Source: Candidatus Altarchaeota archaeon (GTDB taxonomy: Archaea; Altiarchaeota; Altiarchaeia; IMC4; QMZM01). From it: 11,498 bases of DNA. The position numbers and the translations under genes were made by a program. The stretch lies in assembly GCA_015523055.1 (NCBI GenBank), contig WALD01000107.1, forward strand, positions 1 to 11,498, given 5' to 3'. Below are positions 5,229 through 11,498 of this stretch, in pieces (within the stretch, counting starts at the first letter, position 1; every line of letters starts with the position of its first letter). Below the pieces are notes generated by a model. It worked only from the letters and a program-made list of their open reading frames with translations, did no database searches and was not told the origin of the DNA.

Positions 5229-6308
5229 ATGAAAGCCAGGGACCTGCTGATGGATGAGGAAACCCTCTTCAGGGATGAAAATGTTTTCACTCCGAATTAT
5301 ATTCCGGAGGACTTCATGCACAGGGATTCACAGCTTGAGGAGATTAAACTATCCCTGAAACCAGGTCTTCGAGGAATGAACCCGGTAAATGCACTGCTTC
5401 ATGGTCCTCCTGGAACTGGAAAGACGACTGCGATTAGATTTGTCTTTGAGAATCTGAAGAAGACCTCAGGAAGGCTGATTCCTATCTACATCAATTGCGA
5501 GGATTTTCCAACCCCCTATTCAATATTTGCAAGGATCTACGAGGCCGTTCTTGGGGTGAGTCCGCCAAGCACGGGCAAACCACTTGAAGATCTTAAGGAA
5601 AGGCTCTTCAGGCAACTGAAGAAAGAGGATAAGAGCATCATCATCGCTCTTGATGAATTGGACAGGTTGTTTCTGGAGAAGAATGTGGATAGGGTTCTTG
5701 TGGATTTGCTGAAGGCGCATGTGACCTATGACTACGACAGGGTTGGTGTGATGGGGATAATGATAAGAGATGATTTGATGGCCGAACTTGATGAAAAGGC
5801 AAGGAGCGTCTTTAATCCAGGCAGGATTTTCTTTCCGCGGTATGGTCTGGGAGAAATTAGGGATATCCTCGCCAACAGGGCGAGGTATGGCTTCTATGAG
5901 GGGGTCCTTGAGGAGGGTCTGCTGGACGATATCGTTAATAAGACCCAGAGTAAAGGGGATTTGAGGATGGGGATTAACTTGCTCAGAAGAAGTGCATTGC
6001 TGGCTGAGAGGGATGCATCAAGGAGGATAGAGAAGAGGCACATAAAGAAGGCATTTGAATCCCTGTCTGAATCCATGAGAGAGGAATTATCTAAAAATCT
6101 CTCGGGTGAAGAGAGAATTCTTTTAAACATAATCTCTGAATCGCCTGGCAGGATGTCTGGATACTTCTTTATGAGGTTCAGAGAAAAGACGGGCGCCGGG
6201 GTAAAGAAATATAACGAGATTGTCAAGAAGCTGGAGAGACAGGGTCTGATAAGGACAGATTATAGGAAGGGCATCAGAGGCAGGAGCAGGGAGATAGTGC
6301 TTTCCTAG
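5229..6308 (+). CDS. Orc1/Cdc6-type replication initiator
   Basis: This 359-residue AAA+ protein matches archaeal Orc1/Cdc6, which binds origin repeats and recruits MCM. Walker A is GPPGTGKTT (59-67), Walker B IIIALDELD (about 137-145), and the sensor-2 region GDLRMGINLLRRSA is intact. The C-terminal ~90 residues (from EERILLNIIS) form the winged-helix DNA-binding domain. Length is slightly below the 380-410 common in the family. The region after strand 4, where most homologues have an asparagine in a GxSND-like motif, reads GIMIRDD, so the usual sensor-1 Asn is not evident. ATG 5229 gives a natural N-terminus; the ribosome binding site is weak. It converges on aIF5B. Origin-type repeats beside the gene were not recognised, so this may be an accessory paralogue. 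Confidence 0.9.
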   Translation: MKARDLLMDEETLFRDENVFTPNYIPEDFMHRDSQLEEIKLSLKPGLRGMNPVNALLHGPPGTGKTTAIRFVFENLKKTSGRLIPIYINCEDFPTPYSIFARIYEAVLGVSPPSTGKPLEDLKERLFRQLKKEDKSIIIALDELDRLFLEKNVDRVLVDLLKAHVTYDYDRVGVMGIMIRDDLMAELDEKARSVFNPGRIFFPRYGLGEIRDILANRARYGFYEGVLEEGLLDDIVNKTQSKGDLRMGINLLRRSALLAERDASRRIEKRHIKKAFESLSESMREELSKNLSGEERILLNIISESPGRMSGYFFMRFREKTGAGVKKYNEIVKKLERQGLIRTDYRKGIRGRSREIVLS

Positions 6309-6385
6309 GTTTTGTGCGGTAAGATTGGAGGGGCAGGATATGTTATATATCCCCCACATTTTTGTGATACCTACGCTGTGTTCGA

Positions 6386-6560
6386 CTATCTCTCTTTCCT
6401 TGCTGAGTTTTTGTTGTATCTCTTCTCCACCCTGCTAAGCTTTTTGCCCTTTTCTTTTTCATCAGCAGCTTTGTTTTTAGGGAAGGGAAATCTAAACAAA
6501 TCATAATCGTGTTTCCTACCACGGATGTATTTTGTTATCCCTCTTCGTGTAGTTATCCAT
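6386..6560 (-). other. Possible frameshifted small basic ORF overlapping the aIF5B 3' end
   Basis: Past the aIF5B stop an alternative frame stays open to TAG 6386-6388 and reads RGRKHDYDLFRFPFPKN followed by a Lys/Arg/Glu-rich tail. Dropping one A in the AAAA run near 6534 would join it to ATG 6560 and give a 57-residue basic protein. Another overlapping frame is also open here, so coding is not proven. The rest of the 207-bp cdc6-aIF5B gap shows nothing else I recognise. Confidence 0.2.
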
Positions 6561-8291
6561 CCCGCTCCCCCTTTTTTTTATCCTCAGGATTTCCCTCATT
6601 ACACTCTTCTCCTCCTCACTCATTGTTTCTTTATCAACCCTCTCAACATCTTTATTGGACATGAATGGATAGACTGTGTCTCCTTCACATAGCTGCCTTC
6701 CGATAGTTACGTTCTCGATTGCGACCGCAACCTCTTCCCCTGCCTTTGCGGACTTTACAGTTTCTCCCTTACTCTGAATCTCCTTCACCCTCCCTACAAC
6801 TCTGCCGTCCTCTCTCATCAGTTTACATCCTGATGAGAATTCCCCGGCAACGACCTTTACCCCGATAATGGCTGGCTTGCTCTGCCTGAAGACGCGATCT
6901 GGCATGAGAATGAGTTTAGCCGGGGTAACAACCACACCAACAAGCCCCTTTCTCTCTTTATCCCTTTCCTCCCTGACCCAGAGTTCATAATCCTCAAGAA
7001 GCCTGTATATCACATTGCTCCGGAAAATCCTGACCTCATTGTCTCTTGCAATCTGCTCTGCAGGCTCAAGAACCCTTGAATTGAAGGCAATGATTACGCC
7101 GAGGAATTTATTCTCCTGTTTTACTGCTGATGCCTCAATCACGTCACTATTTGAGACCTTACCTATGGTTCCTCTCTTTATCGGAATCCCGTTCTCCTGC
7201 AGAATCTTTATTAATGCCTCAAGAGAACCGATAGTGTCCGCCTTGACTATGACGCCAAGCATATCCCTGTCTATCTCAACGTTCTGAATCTCCCCGCTTA
7301 TCTTATCGAGCAGCTCTCTACCCCCCACATAGACCGGGGAGCCGGCTATCGCATTCTCAAGTCCCGGAGCAGCAATCTTCACCCCTGCAGCGGCATAAAT
7401 TTTTTCGGCATGTGAGAATTTATCCCTCGGATCGCGAATTTCGTCAAGAGGTTTCGGCCTGAGCAATGCCTTGACCTTTGTGAGAATCGGCTCCTTCGCC
7501 CTGACGATTATGAGATCCCCCTTTTTTATTACACCCTCATAGAGTATAACGTCTATCGTAGTCCCAAGGCCCTTTTCCTCCTTCACCTCAAGAATTGTCC
7601 CCTTCGCCGGGCGGTTTGGGTCGATACTCAGCTTTCCCGTAAGATACTGCTGCGACATGCCAATGAGAACCATCAGGAGTTCCGGTATGCCTTTACCATG
7701 TTTTGCTGAAATAGGAACAATGGCTATCTGTTTTGTAAAGTCGCCAATCTGTGAAAAGAGGTCGGACTCAAATCCATACTCTGACAATTTTCCAACGAGT
7801 GAATAGAATTTGTCATAGAATTCCTTCCTGACGTGCTCCTGCTGTGAATTCAGATCATTCTCCAGATTCCATCCTGATATGCGGTCAATCTTGTTCGCTG
7901 CAACTATGAAGGGCACCTTATAGTGCTTCAGTATCTGGATCGCTTCAATGGACTGTGGCATCAGCCCCTCATTTATATCAACCACGAGGATCGCCAGGTC
8001 AGCAACAGAACCACCCCTCCTCCTCAGGTTGATGAACGCCTCATGGCCGGGGGTGTCGATAAAGAGCATTCCCCTGATATCCGTCTTCAGCCTGAAGGCA
8101 TCGAAAAGGTTACCGCATATCTCCTTTAATGTTTCGAATGGGACCTCGGTAGCTCCTATGTGCTGGGTAATTCCCCCAGCCTCCCGTGATGCTACTACCG
8201 ATCCCCTTATCCAATCCAGAAGGGTCGTCTTTCCATGGTCCACATGACCCAGAACCGAGATGATTGGCTCTCTGACTTTTGCAGATGGCAT
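6516..8291 (-). CDS. infB: Translation initiation factor aIF5B
   Basis: The 591-residue GTPase promotes ribosomal subunit joining. G1 is GHVDHGKT (15-22), the G2 region GGITQHIGA (39-47), G3 DTPGH (79-83), G4 NKID (133-136) and G5 SAKHGKG (195-201). The beta-barrel domain II (from about 225), the alpha-beta-alpha domain III (about 340-440) and domain IV follow, matching archaeal/eukaryotic IF5B, which lacks the long N-terminal part of bacterial IF2. Length is normal for archaea. ATG 8291 is right before the standard PIISVLGHVDHGKT start. Leaderless expression is likely: ATAAAAGG lies about 25 bp upstream on the - strand. It is divergent from DNA ligase with a 33-bp gap. The last ~15 residues (after GSGM) have no hallmark and overlap another open frame. 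Confidence 0.97.
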   Translation of the reverse strand: MPSAKVREPIISVLGHVDHGKTTLLDWIRGSVVASREAGGITQHIGATEVPFETLKEICGNLFDAFRLKTDIRGMLFIDTPGHEAFINLRRRGGSVADLAILVVDINEGLMPQSIEAIQILKHYKVPFIVAANKIDRISGWNLENDLNSQQEHVRKEFYDKFYSLVGKLSEYGFESDLFSQIGDFTKQIAIVPISAKHGKGIPELLMVLIGMSQQYLTGKLSIDPNRPAKGTILEVKEEKGLGTTIDVILYEGVIKKGDLIIVRAKEPILTKVKALLRPKPLDEIRDPRDKFSHAEKIYAAAGVKIAAPGLENAIAGSPVYVGGRELLDKISGEIQNVEIDRDMLGVIVKADTIGSLEALIKILQENGIPIKRGTIGKVSNSDVIEASAVKQENKFLGVIIAFNSRVLEPAEQIARDNEVRIFRSNVIYRLLEDYELWVREERDKERKGLVGVVVTPAKLILMPDRVFRQSKPAIIGVKVVAGEFSSGCKLMREDGRVVGRVKEIQSKGETVKSAKAGEEVAVAIENVTIGRQLCEGDTVYPFMSNKDVERVDKETMSEEEKSVMREILRIKKRGSGMDNYTKRDNKIHPW

Positions 8292-8333
8292 ATATCTATT
8301 TAAAATTTTAACCTTTTATGTCCAATGTTTAGT
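8292..8333. promoter_or_regulatory. Divergent promoter region of aIF5B and DNA ligase
   Basis: TTTAAAATTTTAA (8300-8312) is a near-symmetric AT block about 25-30 bp before ATG 8334 and can act as TATA box for the ligase. CATAAAAGG on the - strand (8312-8320) lies about 25 bp before the aIF5B ATG. The two boxes overlap, so the promoters probably compete for TBP/TFB. Confidence 0.55.
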
Positions 8334-10001
8334 ATGGAATTCTCAAAACTCGCTTCTGTGTATCAAAAACTTGAAAGAATTTCAAGCAGGCTGGAGATGA
8401 CCTCCATAGTTTCCGGTTTCCTTGATGAGGTGCCGGACGATGAACTCCCGGAGGTGATTATGTTCCTTCAGGGGAGGGTATTCCCCCCATGGAGTGAAAA
8501 GGAACTCGGTATAGGAAACAGGCTGATGATAAAAGCCATTTCGAGAATGTCCGGCCTTCCGGAGGAAAGGATTGAGGACAGGATTCGTGAAAGGGGGGAT
8601 ACCGGCCTTGCGGCTGAGGAACTCCTTGTCAACAAGACACAAACTACCCTGTTCCTTGAGAAACTAACCCTCCAGAAGATTAGCAGCAATCTTAACAAGC
8701 TTGCTGGTCTTATGGGAAAGGGCGCACAGGACAGGAAGATTTCTTATATACATGAGTTGCTGTCCTTCGCAACCCCCCTGGAGATCAGGTACCTTGTGAG
8801 ACTCATCCTTGAGGAATTGAGACTTGGTGTGGGAAGAGGAGTAGTGAGGGACGCTATAGCAAAGGCATTCAGGGTTGATGCAGTTTTGGTTGACAGAGCA
8901 TATTCCCTGACCTCAGATATGGGAGAGGTTGCAAGGGTTGCCAAAAGAGAGGGCAACACGGGCCTCAAACAAGCAGAGATGAGGACAGGAATTCCTGTTG
9001 AGGTCATGCTGGCACAGAAGGCCAACAGCATTGAAGATGCTCTTGAAAAATTCAGCCCCGCCGCGTTTGAGATCAAATATGACGGAGCCAGAATTCAGAT
9101 TCATAAAGAGGGGAACAGGATATTCCTCTTCACCAGACGGCTTGAGAACGTTACAAATCAATTTCCGGAAATAGCGGAATATGCAAGAGATCAGATAGGT
9201 GCAAAGTCAGCAATAGTTGAGGGAGAGGTTGTAGCAATAGAATCCAGGGCGAACAGGCGCCCCCGACCGTTTCAGGATCTGTCGCGAAGGATAAAACGGA
9301 AGTATAATATAAAGGAGATGGTTGAGAAGATTCCGGTGGAGGTCAATCTGTTTGATGCAATCTACCTTGATGGCAGGAGCAGGATAGGTCTAGAATTCAT
9401 GAAAAGGAGGAAATTGCTGGAGAAGATTGTTTCCCGGACAGAATTCTTCAGAATTTCAGATGAGATTGTAACCTCTGATCCGGGGGAGGCAGGGGAATTC
9501 TACCAACACGCTCTGAAGATGGGACATGAGGGGGTGATGGCAAAGAATCTTGATGCCCCTTACCAGCCCGGCTCACGGGTGGGATATATGTACAAGATAA
9601 AACCAATAATGGAAACCCTGGATCTGGTTCTGGTTGGAGCGACATGGGGCGAGGGAAGGAGAGCTAAATGGCTTGCATCCTATCTTCTTGCGGTCATTGA
9701 CCCGGACAGCGGCCGGCTCCTCACAATAGGCAGAATGGGCACAGGTTTTACCGATGAGGAGTTCAAAGACATGACCGAACTTTTAAAAGATAATGTTCTG
9801 GAGCAGGTTGGGAAGGAAGTAAAACTAAAGCCCTCCGTAGTTGTGGAGGTAGCTTATGAGGAAATCCAGAGATCCCCAACCTATGAATCGGGTTATGCTT
9901 TAAGGTTCCCGCGCCTTGTCAGAATAAGGGAGGATAAGGGCATTAATGATGCAGATACCCTCACCCGGGTGGAGGAGATTCTGGAGTCTATAAAGGGTTG
10001 A
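8325..10001 (+). CDS. lig: ATP-dependent DNA ligase
   Basis: The 558-residue enzyme seals nicks in duplex DNA by way of a lysyl-adenylate. The catalytic motif I is KYDGAR (Lys251), preceded by FEI; motif III is around FDAIYLDG (343-350), motif IV EGVMAKN (402-408) and motif V YKIKP (423-427). The first ~220 residues form the helical DNA-binding domain and the end is the OB fold (for example LVGATWGEGRR, then RFPRLVRIREDK), the standard LigB/Lig1-like archaeal architecture and length. Two starts are possible: ATG 8325 or ATG 8334. I prefer 8334, because family members begin MEFSKLA and the TATA-like box lies 25-30 bp before it; the difference is three residues. Its stop abuts the serpin remnant on the other strand. 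Confidence 0.97.
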   Translation: MFSMEFSKLASVYQKLERISSRLEMTSIVSGFLDEVPDDELPEVIMFLQGRVFPPWSEKELGIGNRLMIKAISRMSGLPEERIEDRIRERGDTGLAAEELLVNKTQTTLFLEKLTLQKISSNLNKLAGLMGKGAQDRKISYIHELLSFATPLEIRYLVRLILEELRLGVGRGVVRDAIAKAFRVDAVLVDRAYSLTSDMGEVARVAKREGNTGLKQAEMRTGIPVEVMLAQKANSIEDALEKFSPAAFEIKYDGARIQIHKEGNRIFLFTRRLENVTNQFPEIAEYARDQIGAKSAIVEGEVVAIESRANRRPRPFQDLSRRIKRKYNIKEMVEKIPVEVNLFDAIYLDGRSRIGLEFMKRRKLLEKIVSRTEFFRISDEIVTSDPGEAGEFYQHALKMGHEGVMAKNLDAPYQPGSRVGYMYKIKPIMETLDLVLVGATWGEGRRAKWLASYLLAVIDPDSGRLLTIGRMGTGFTDEEFKDMTELLKDNVLEQVGKEVKLKPSVVVEVAYEEIQRSPTYESGYALRFPRLVRIREDKGINDADTLTRVEEILESIKG

Positions 10002-10200
10002 TTACCCTCCCATGAAAAGGATATTCCCGTTGTTTTATCCTGTATTATGAAGATAAACGGGTGGTCTGCGCAGAACATGGTTCGTTGGGGGAACTGGACC
10101 ATAATCACAGCAGTCGCTGCATCATCCATCTACCTTTAAGGTAGATAGCGTTTGTCAGCACCATCCTTGTCAGTGGATTAAGCTCTTTTGGTTTCTCATT
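10002..10200 (-). pseudogene. Serpin pseudogene, internally deleted and frameshifted
   Basis: Two frames on the - strand encode different parts of a serpin (serine protease inhibitor). The first (10200-10105) contains NPLTRMVLTNAIYLKGRW, the conserved strand 3A region, then hits TGA. The second, shifted frame (from 10129) reads DDAATAVIM, like the reactive-loop hinge, then FCADHPFIFIIQDKTTG, which fits the serpin C-terminal signature. The ~150 residues that should separate them are missing, as are the N-terminal ~170 residues, and a TAA precedes the first part. The C-terminus runs into the ligase stop codon. This is a dead gene; serpins are patchily distributed in archaea, so it was probably acquired and lost. 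Confidence 0.8.
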
Positions 10201-10220
10201 GTATTACAAATAACACTTCC

Positions 10221-11027
10221 CTAAAGCCCAAGGACATCATCCATGCCATAAATCCCCTTCTTCCCGTGGATGAATTTCACCGCCATACCAACTCCGCTGG
10301 AGAACGCCCTCCTTGAATGGGCCCGGTGGATTATCTCCAGCCGCTCGCCAAGTGTGCTGAACATGACTGTATGCTCACCGACTATATCCCCTGCCCGTAT
10401 TGCATGAATTCCAATTTCCCCGGCTTGCCTCTCCTTGATTCCTTTTCTGCCATAGACTACTGAATCGGAAAGGCTCTCTCCCAGTTCCTCCGCGATAATC
10501 TCCGCGGTCTTTTTTGCCGTGCCTGAGGGGGCATCCTTCTTGAAACGGTGATGGGCTTCAGTAATCTCGATGTCGTAGCCCTTCAGGAGTCCTGTTGCGT
10601 TTCTGACCAGGTCCCAGAAGACATTGACCCCAACACTCATGTTCGGTGAAATTACTGCTCCTATTCCAGAGCTTTCGATGTTCTTTTTTAATTCTCTCAG
10701 CTCCCCGTCGGAAAACCCGGTAGTTCCGATAATCATATTAATTCTCTTGGCACACACAACGGCAGAATTCTCAAGACACGCAGTGGGGGAGGAAAAATCT
10801 ATTACAACATCGGGTTTTGACTCTTCCAGAATCTCTGCAAGATTTCCTGACCCGGTAACATTGACTCCCAGAGCCCGAATTCCTGCAAGGGTTCCTGCAT
10901 CCTCACCCACAGCAGGACTGTCGTCCTTGTCTATGGCTGCAACAACCTCCATACCCTCTTCCGTGGCGTTTCTGACTATCTCGCGACCCATCCTGCCCAT
11001 ACCAAGCATTGCGATTTTCATGGCCAT
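10221..11027 (-). CDS. dapB: 4-hydroxy-tetrahydrodipicolinate reductase
   Basis: The 268-residue enzyme reduces the DapA product with NAD(P)H to tetrahydrodipicolinate in lysine/diaminopimelate synthesis. The Rossmann start is IAMLGMGRMGREI (GxGxMG at 9-14), the central GTTGF is at 101-105, and the DapB signature EAHHRFKKDAPSGTA (157-171) carries the catalytic His159 and Lys163. Residues about 130-240 form the substrate-binding/tetramerisation domain, and the C-terminal GVGMAVKFI returns to the nucleotide domain. Length is standard. Starts at ATG 11027 or ATG 11021 differ by two residues; neither has a Shine-Dalgarno. No other dap gene is adjacent. It is divergent from the purE-like gene across a 57-bp region. 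Confidence 0.96.
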   Translation of the reverse strand: MAMKIAMLGMGRMGREIVRNATEEGMEVVAAIDKDDSPAVGEDAGTLAGIRALGVNVTGSGNLAEILEESKPDVVIDFSSPTACLENSAVVCAKRINMIIGTTGFSDGELRELKKNIESSGIGAVISPNMSVGVNVFWDLVRNATGLLKGYDIEITEAHHRFKKDAPSGTAKKTAEIIAEELGESLSDSVVYGRKGIKERQAGEIGIHAIRAGDIVGEHTVMFSTLGERLEIIHRAHSRRAFSSGVGMAVKFIHGKKGIYGMDDVLGL

Positions 11028-11084
11028 ACCCTCTATATAATATTAACAACTGATGAATATATTAATCCCCCCGCACATATCCTA
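11028..11084. promoter_or_regulatory. Divergent promoter region of dapB and purE
   Basis: GAATATATTAA (11055-11065) lies 20-30 bp before the purE ATG and suits a leaderless promoter. On the - strand, TTAATATTATATAG (11036-11049) lies just upstream of dapB. Both genes lack ribosome binding sites, in keeping with leaderless transcripts from this 57-bp gap. Confidence 0.55.
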
Positions 11085-11471
11085 ATGATGGCCGACATCC
11101 TGATCATTGCAGGAAGCATATCCGATAAAGGGATTGTGGAGAGGGCAGAAAGTGTGCTGAAGAAGAAAGGAATGTCTTATGCTGTTGAATACTGCTCCGC
11201 TCACCGTGAGCCGGAGAGGCTTGAGGGAATAGTAAAAAATTCTAATGCACAGGTATTCATCTGCATCGCCGGTTTATCGGCTGCATTGCCGGGAGTGGTC
11301 GCATCCAGAACAAAGAAGCCGGTCATTGGAGTTCCTGTTGCTGTCAAGCTTGACGGTCTCGATGCCTTGCTCAGCACAATGCAAACGCCAAAAGGCGTTC
11401 CTGTAGCAACTGTAGGGATAGACAACGGAGAGAATGCTGCATGGTTAGCGATTAGAATTCTTTCACTCTGA
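11085..11471 (+). CDS. purE: PurE-type N5-CAIR mutase / AIR carboxylase
   Basis: The 128-residue protein belongs to the PurE family, which makes carboxyaminoimidazole ribonucleotide in purine synthesis. Family features are IIAGSISD (7-14), CSAHREPE (37-44), IAGLSAALPGVVAS (61-74), KPVIGVPV (78-85) and LLSTMQTPKGVPVATVGI (95-112). It is shorter than bacterial PurE (about 160) because the C-terminal helix is brief, as in many archaeal versions. AGLSAALPG replaces the bacterial GGAAHLPG, so the choice between N5-CAIR mutase and direct AIR carboxylase cannot be made from the sequence; no purK is in view. ATG 11085 and ATG 11088 are adjacent alternatives. It is divergent from dapB, and 27 bp of unannotated sequence follow to the window end. 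Confidence 0.92.
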   Translation: MMADILIIAGSISDKGIVERAESVLKKKGMSYAVEYCSAHREPERLEGIVKNSNAQVFICIAGLSAALPGVVASRTKKPVIGVPVAVKLDGLDALLSTMQTPKGVPVATVGIDNGENAAWLAIRILSL

Positions 11472-11498
11472 CTAAGCCCGGGGGGAAGTTGATAAGGA

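Noticed and set aside
6309..6515. Replication origin next to cdc6
   Set aside because: I searched both flanks of cdc6 for repeated G-rich origin-recognition-box motifs and saw none, only ordinary AT-rich and pyrimidine-rich spacer.
10047..10139. 30-codon + strand ORF with a hydrophobic end
   Set aside because: It is antisense to the serpin remnant and has no ribosome binding site or promoter.
10128..10146. Nearly perfect palindrome ATCTACCTT-T-AAGGTAGAT, a possible operator
   Set aside because: It coincides with the codons for Ile-Tyr-Leu-Lys-Gly-Arg in the conserved serpin motif of the pseudogene, so the symmetry is most simply a by-product of that coding sequence.
1..11498. CRISPR array or insertion sequence
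   Set aside because: No regularly spaced identical repeats and no transposase reading frame were seen anywhere in the window.

Overview
This is chromosomal DNA from an archaeon. The evidence is a set of archaeal or archaeal/eukaryotic families side by side: aIF5B, an ATP-dependent DNA ligase, Orc1/Cdc6, archease, ribosomal proteins eS27 and eL42, and a tRNA-Ile with an intron at position 37/38. Most genes start directly behind an AT-rich TATA-like box (leaderless style), and arginine is coded mostly by AGG/AGA. A serpin remnant and the gene neighbourhood do not let me name a genus; an uncultivated, moderate-GC euryarchaeote-like lineage is a reasonable guess, no more.

Layout. Positions 1-1626 are AT-rich and accessory. 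They hold the 3' end of a type III restriction (Res-type helicase/nuclease) gene, a folded attC-like element immediately after its stop, and the C-terminal remnant of an unidentified gene. At 1627 the sequence changes to mixed-composition core genome: a phosphohexomutase (GlmM/ManB family) and a small ribbon-helix-helix regulator on the + strand, converging on a - strand cluster read eL42, eS27, archease. Upstream of that cluster is tRNA-Ile(GAU), then about 430 bases with no convincing gene but with two strong stem-loops (4844-4931).

From 5040 the + strand carries a 48-codon ORF and orc1/cdc6, converging on aIF5B (- strand). aIF5B and DNA ligase are divergent from a 33-bp intergenic region. 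Behind the ligase lies a wrecked serpin gene on the - strand (10002-10200), then dapB (- strand), which is divergent from a purE-like gene near the right end.

Functionally the core part is a mix of information processing (replication initiation, DNA ligation, translation initiation, ribosomal proteins, tRNA, and the tRNA-ligase cofactor archease) and biosynthesis (hexose-phosphate isomerisation, lysine/diaminopimelate, purine). An archease gene close to an intron-containing tRNA fits, because archease activates the RtcB ligase that seals spliced tRNA exons; RtcB itself is not in the window.

The most unusual global signal is the palindrome GAATTC. I count 24 copies between 1789 and 11460, in all three codon phases and in non-coding DNA, and none in the first 1.6 kb. 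That is many times the composition expectation and resembles a highly iterated palindrome. I did not find a complete, clearly novel multi-gene system.
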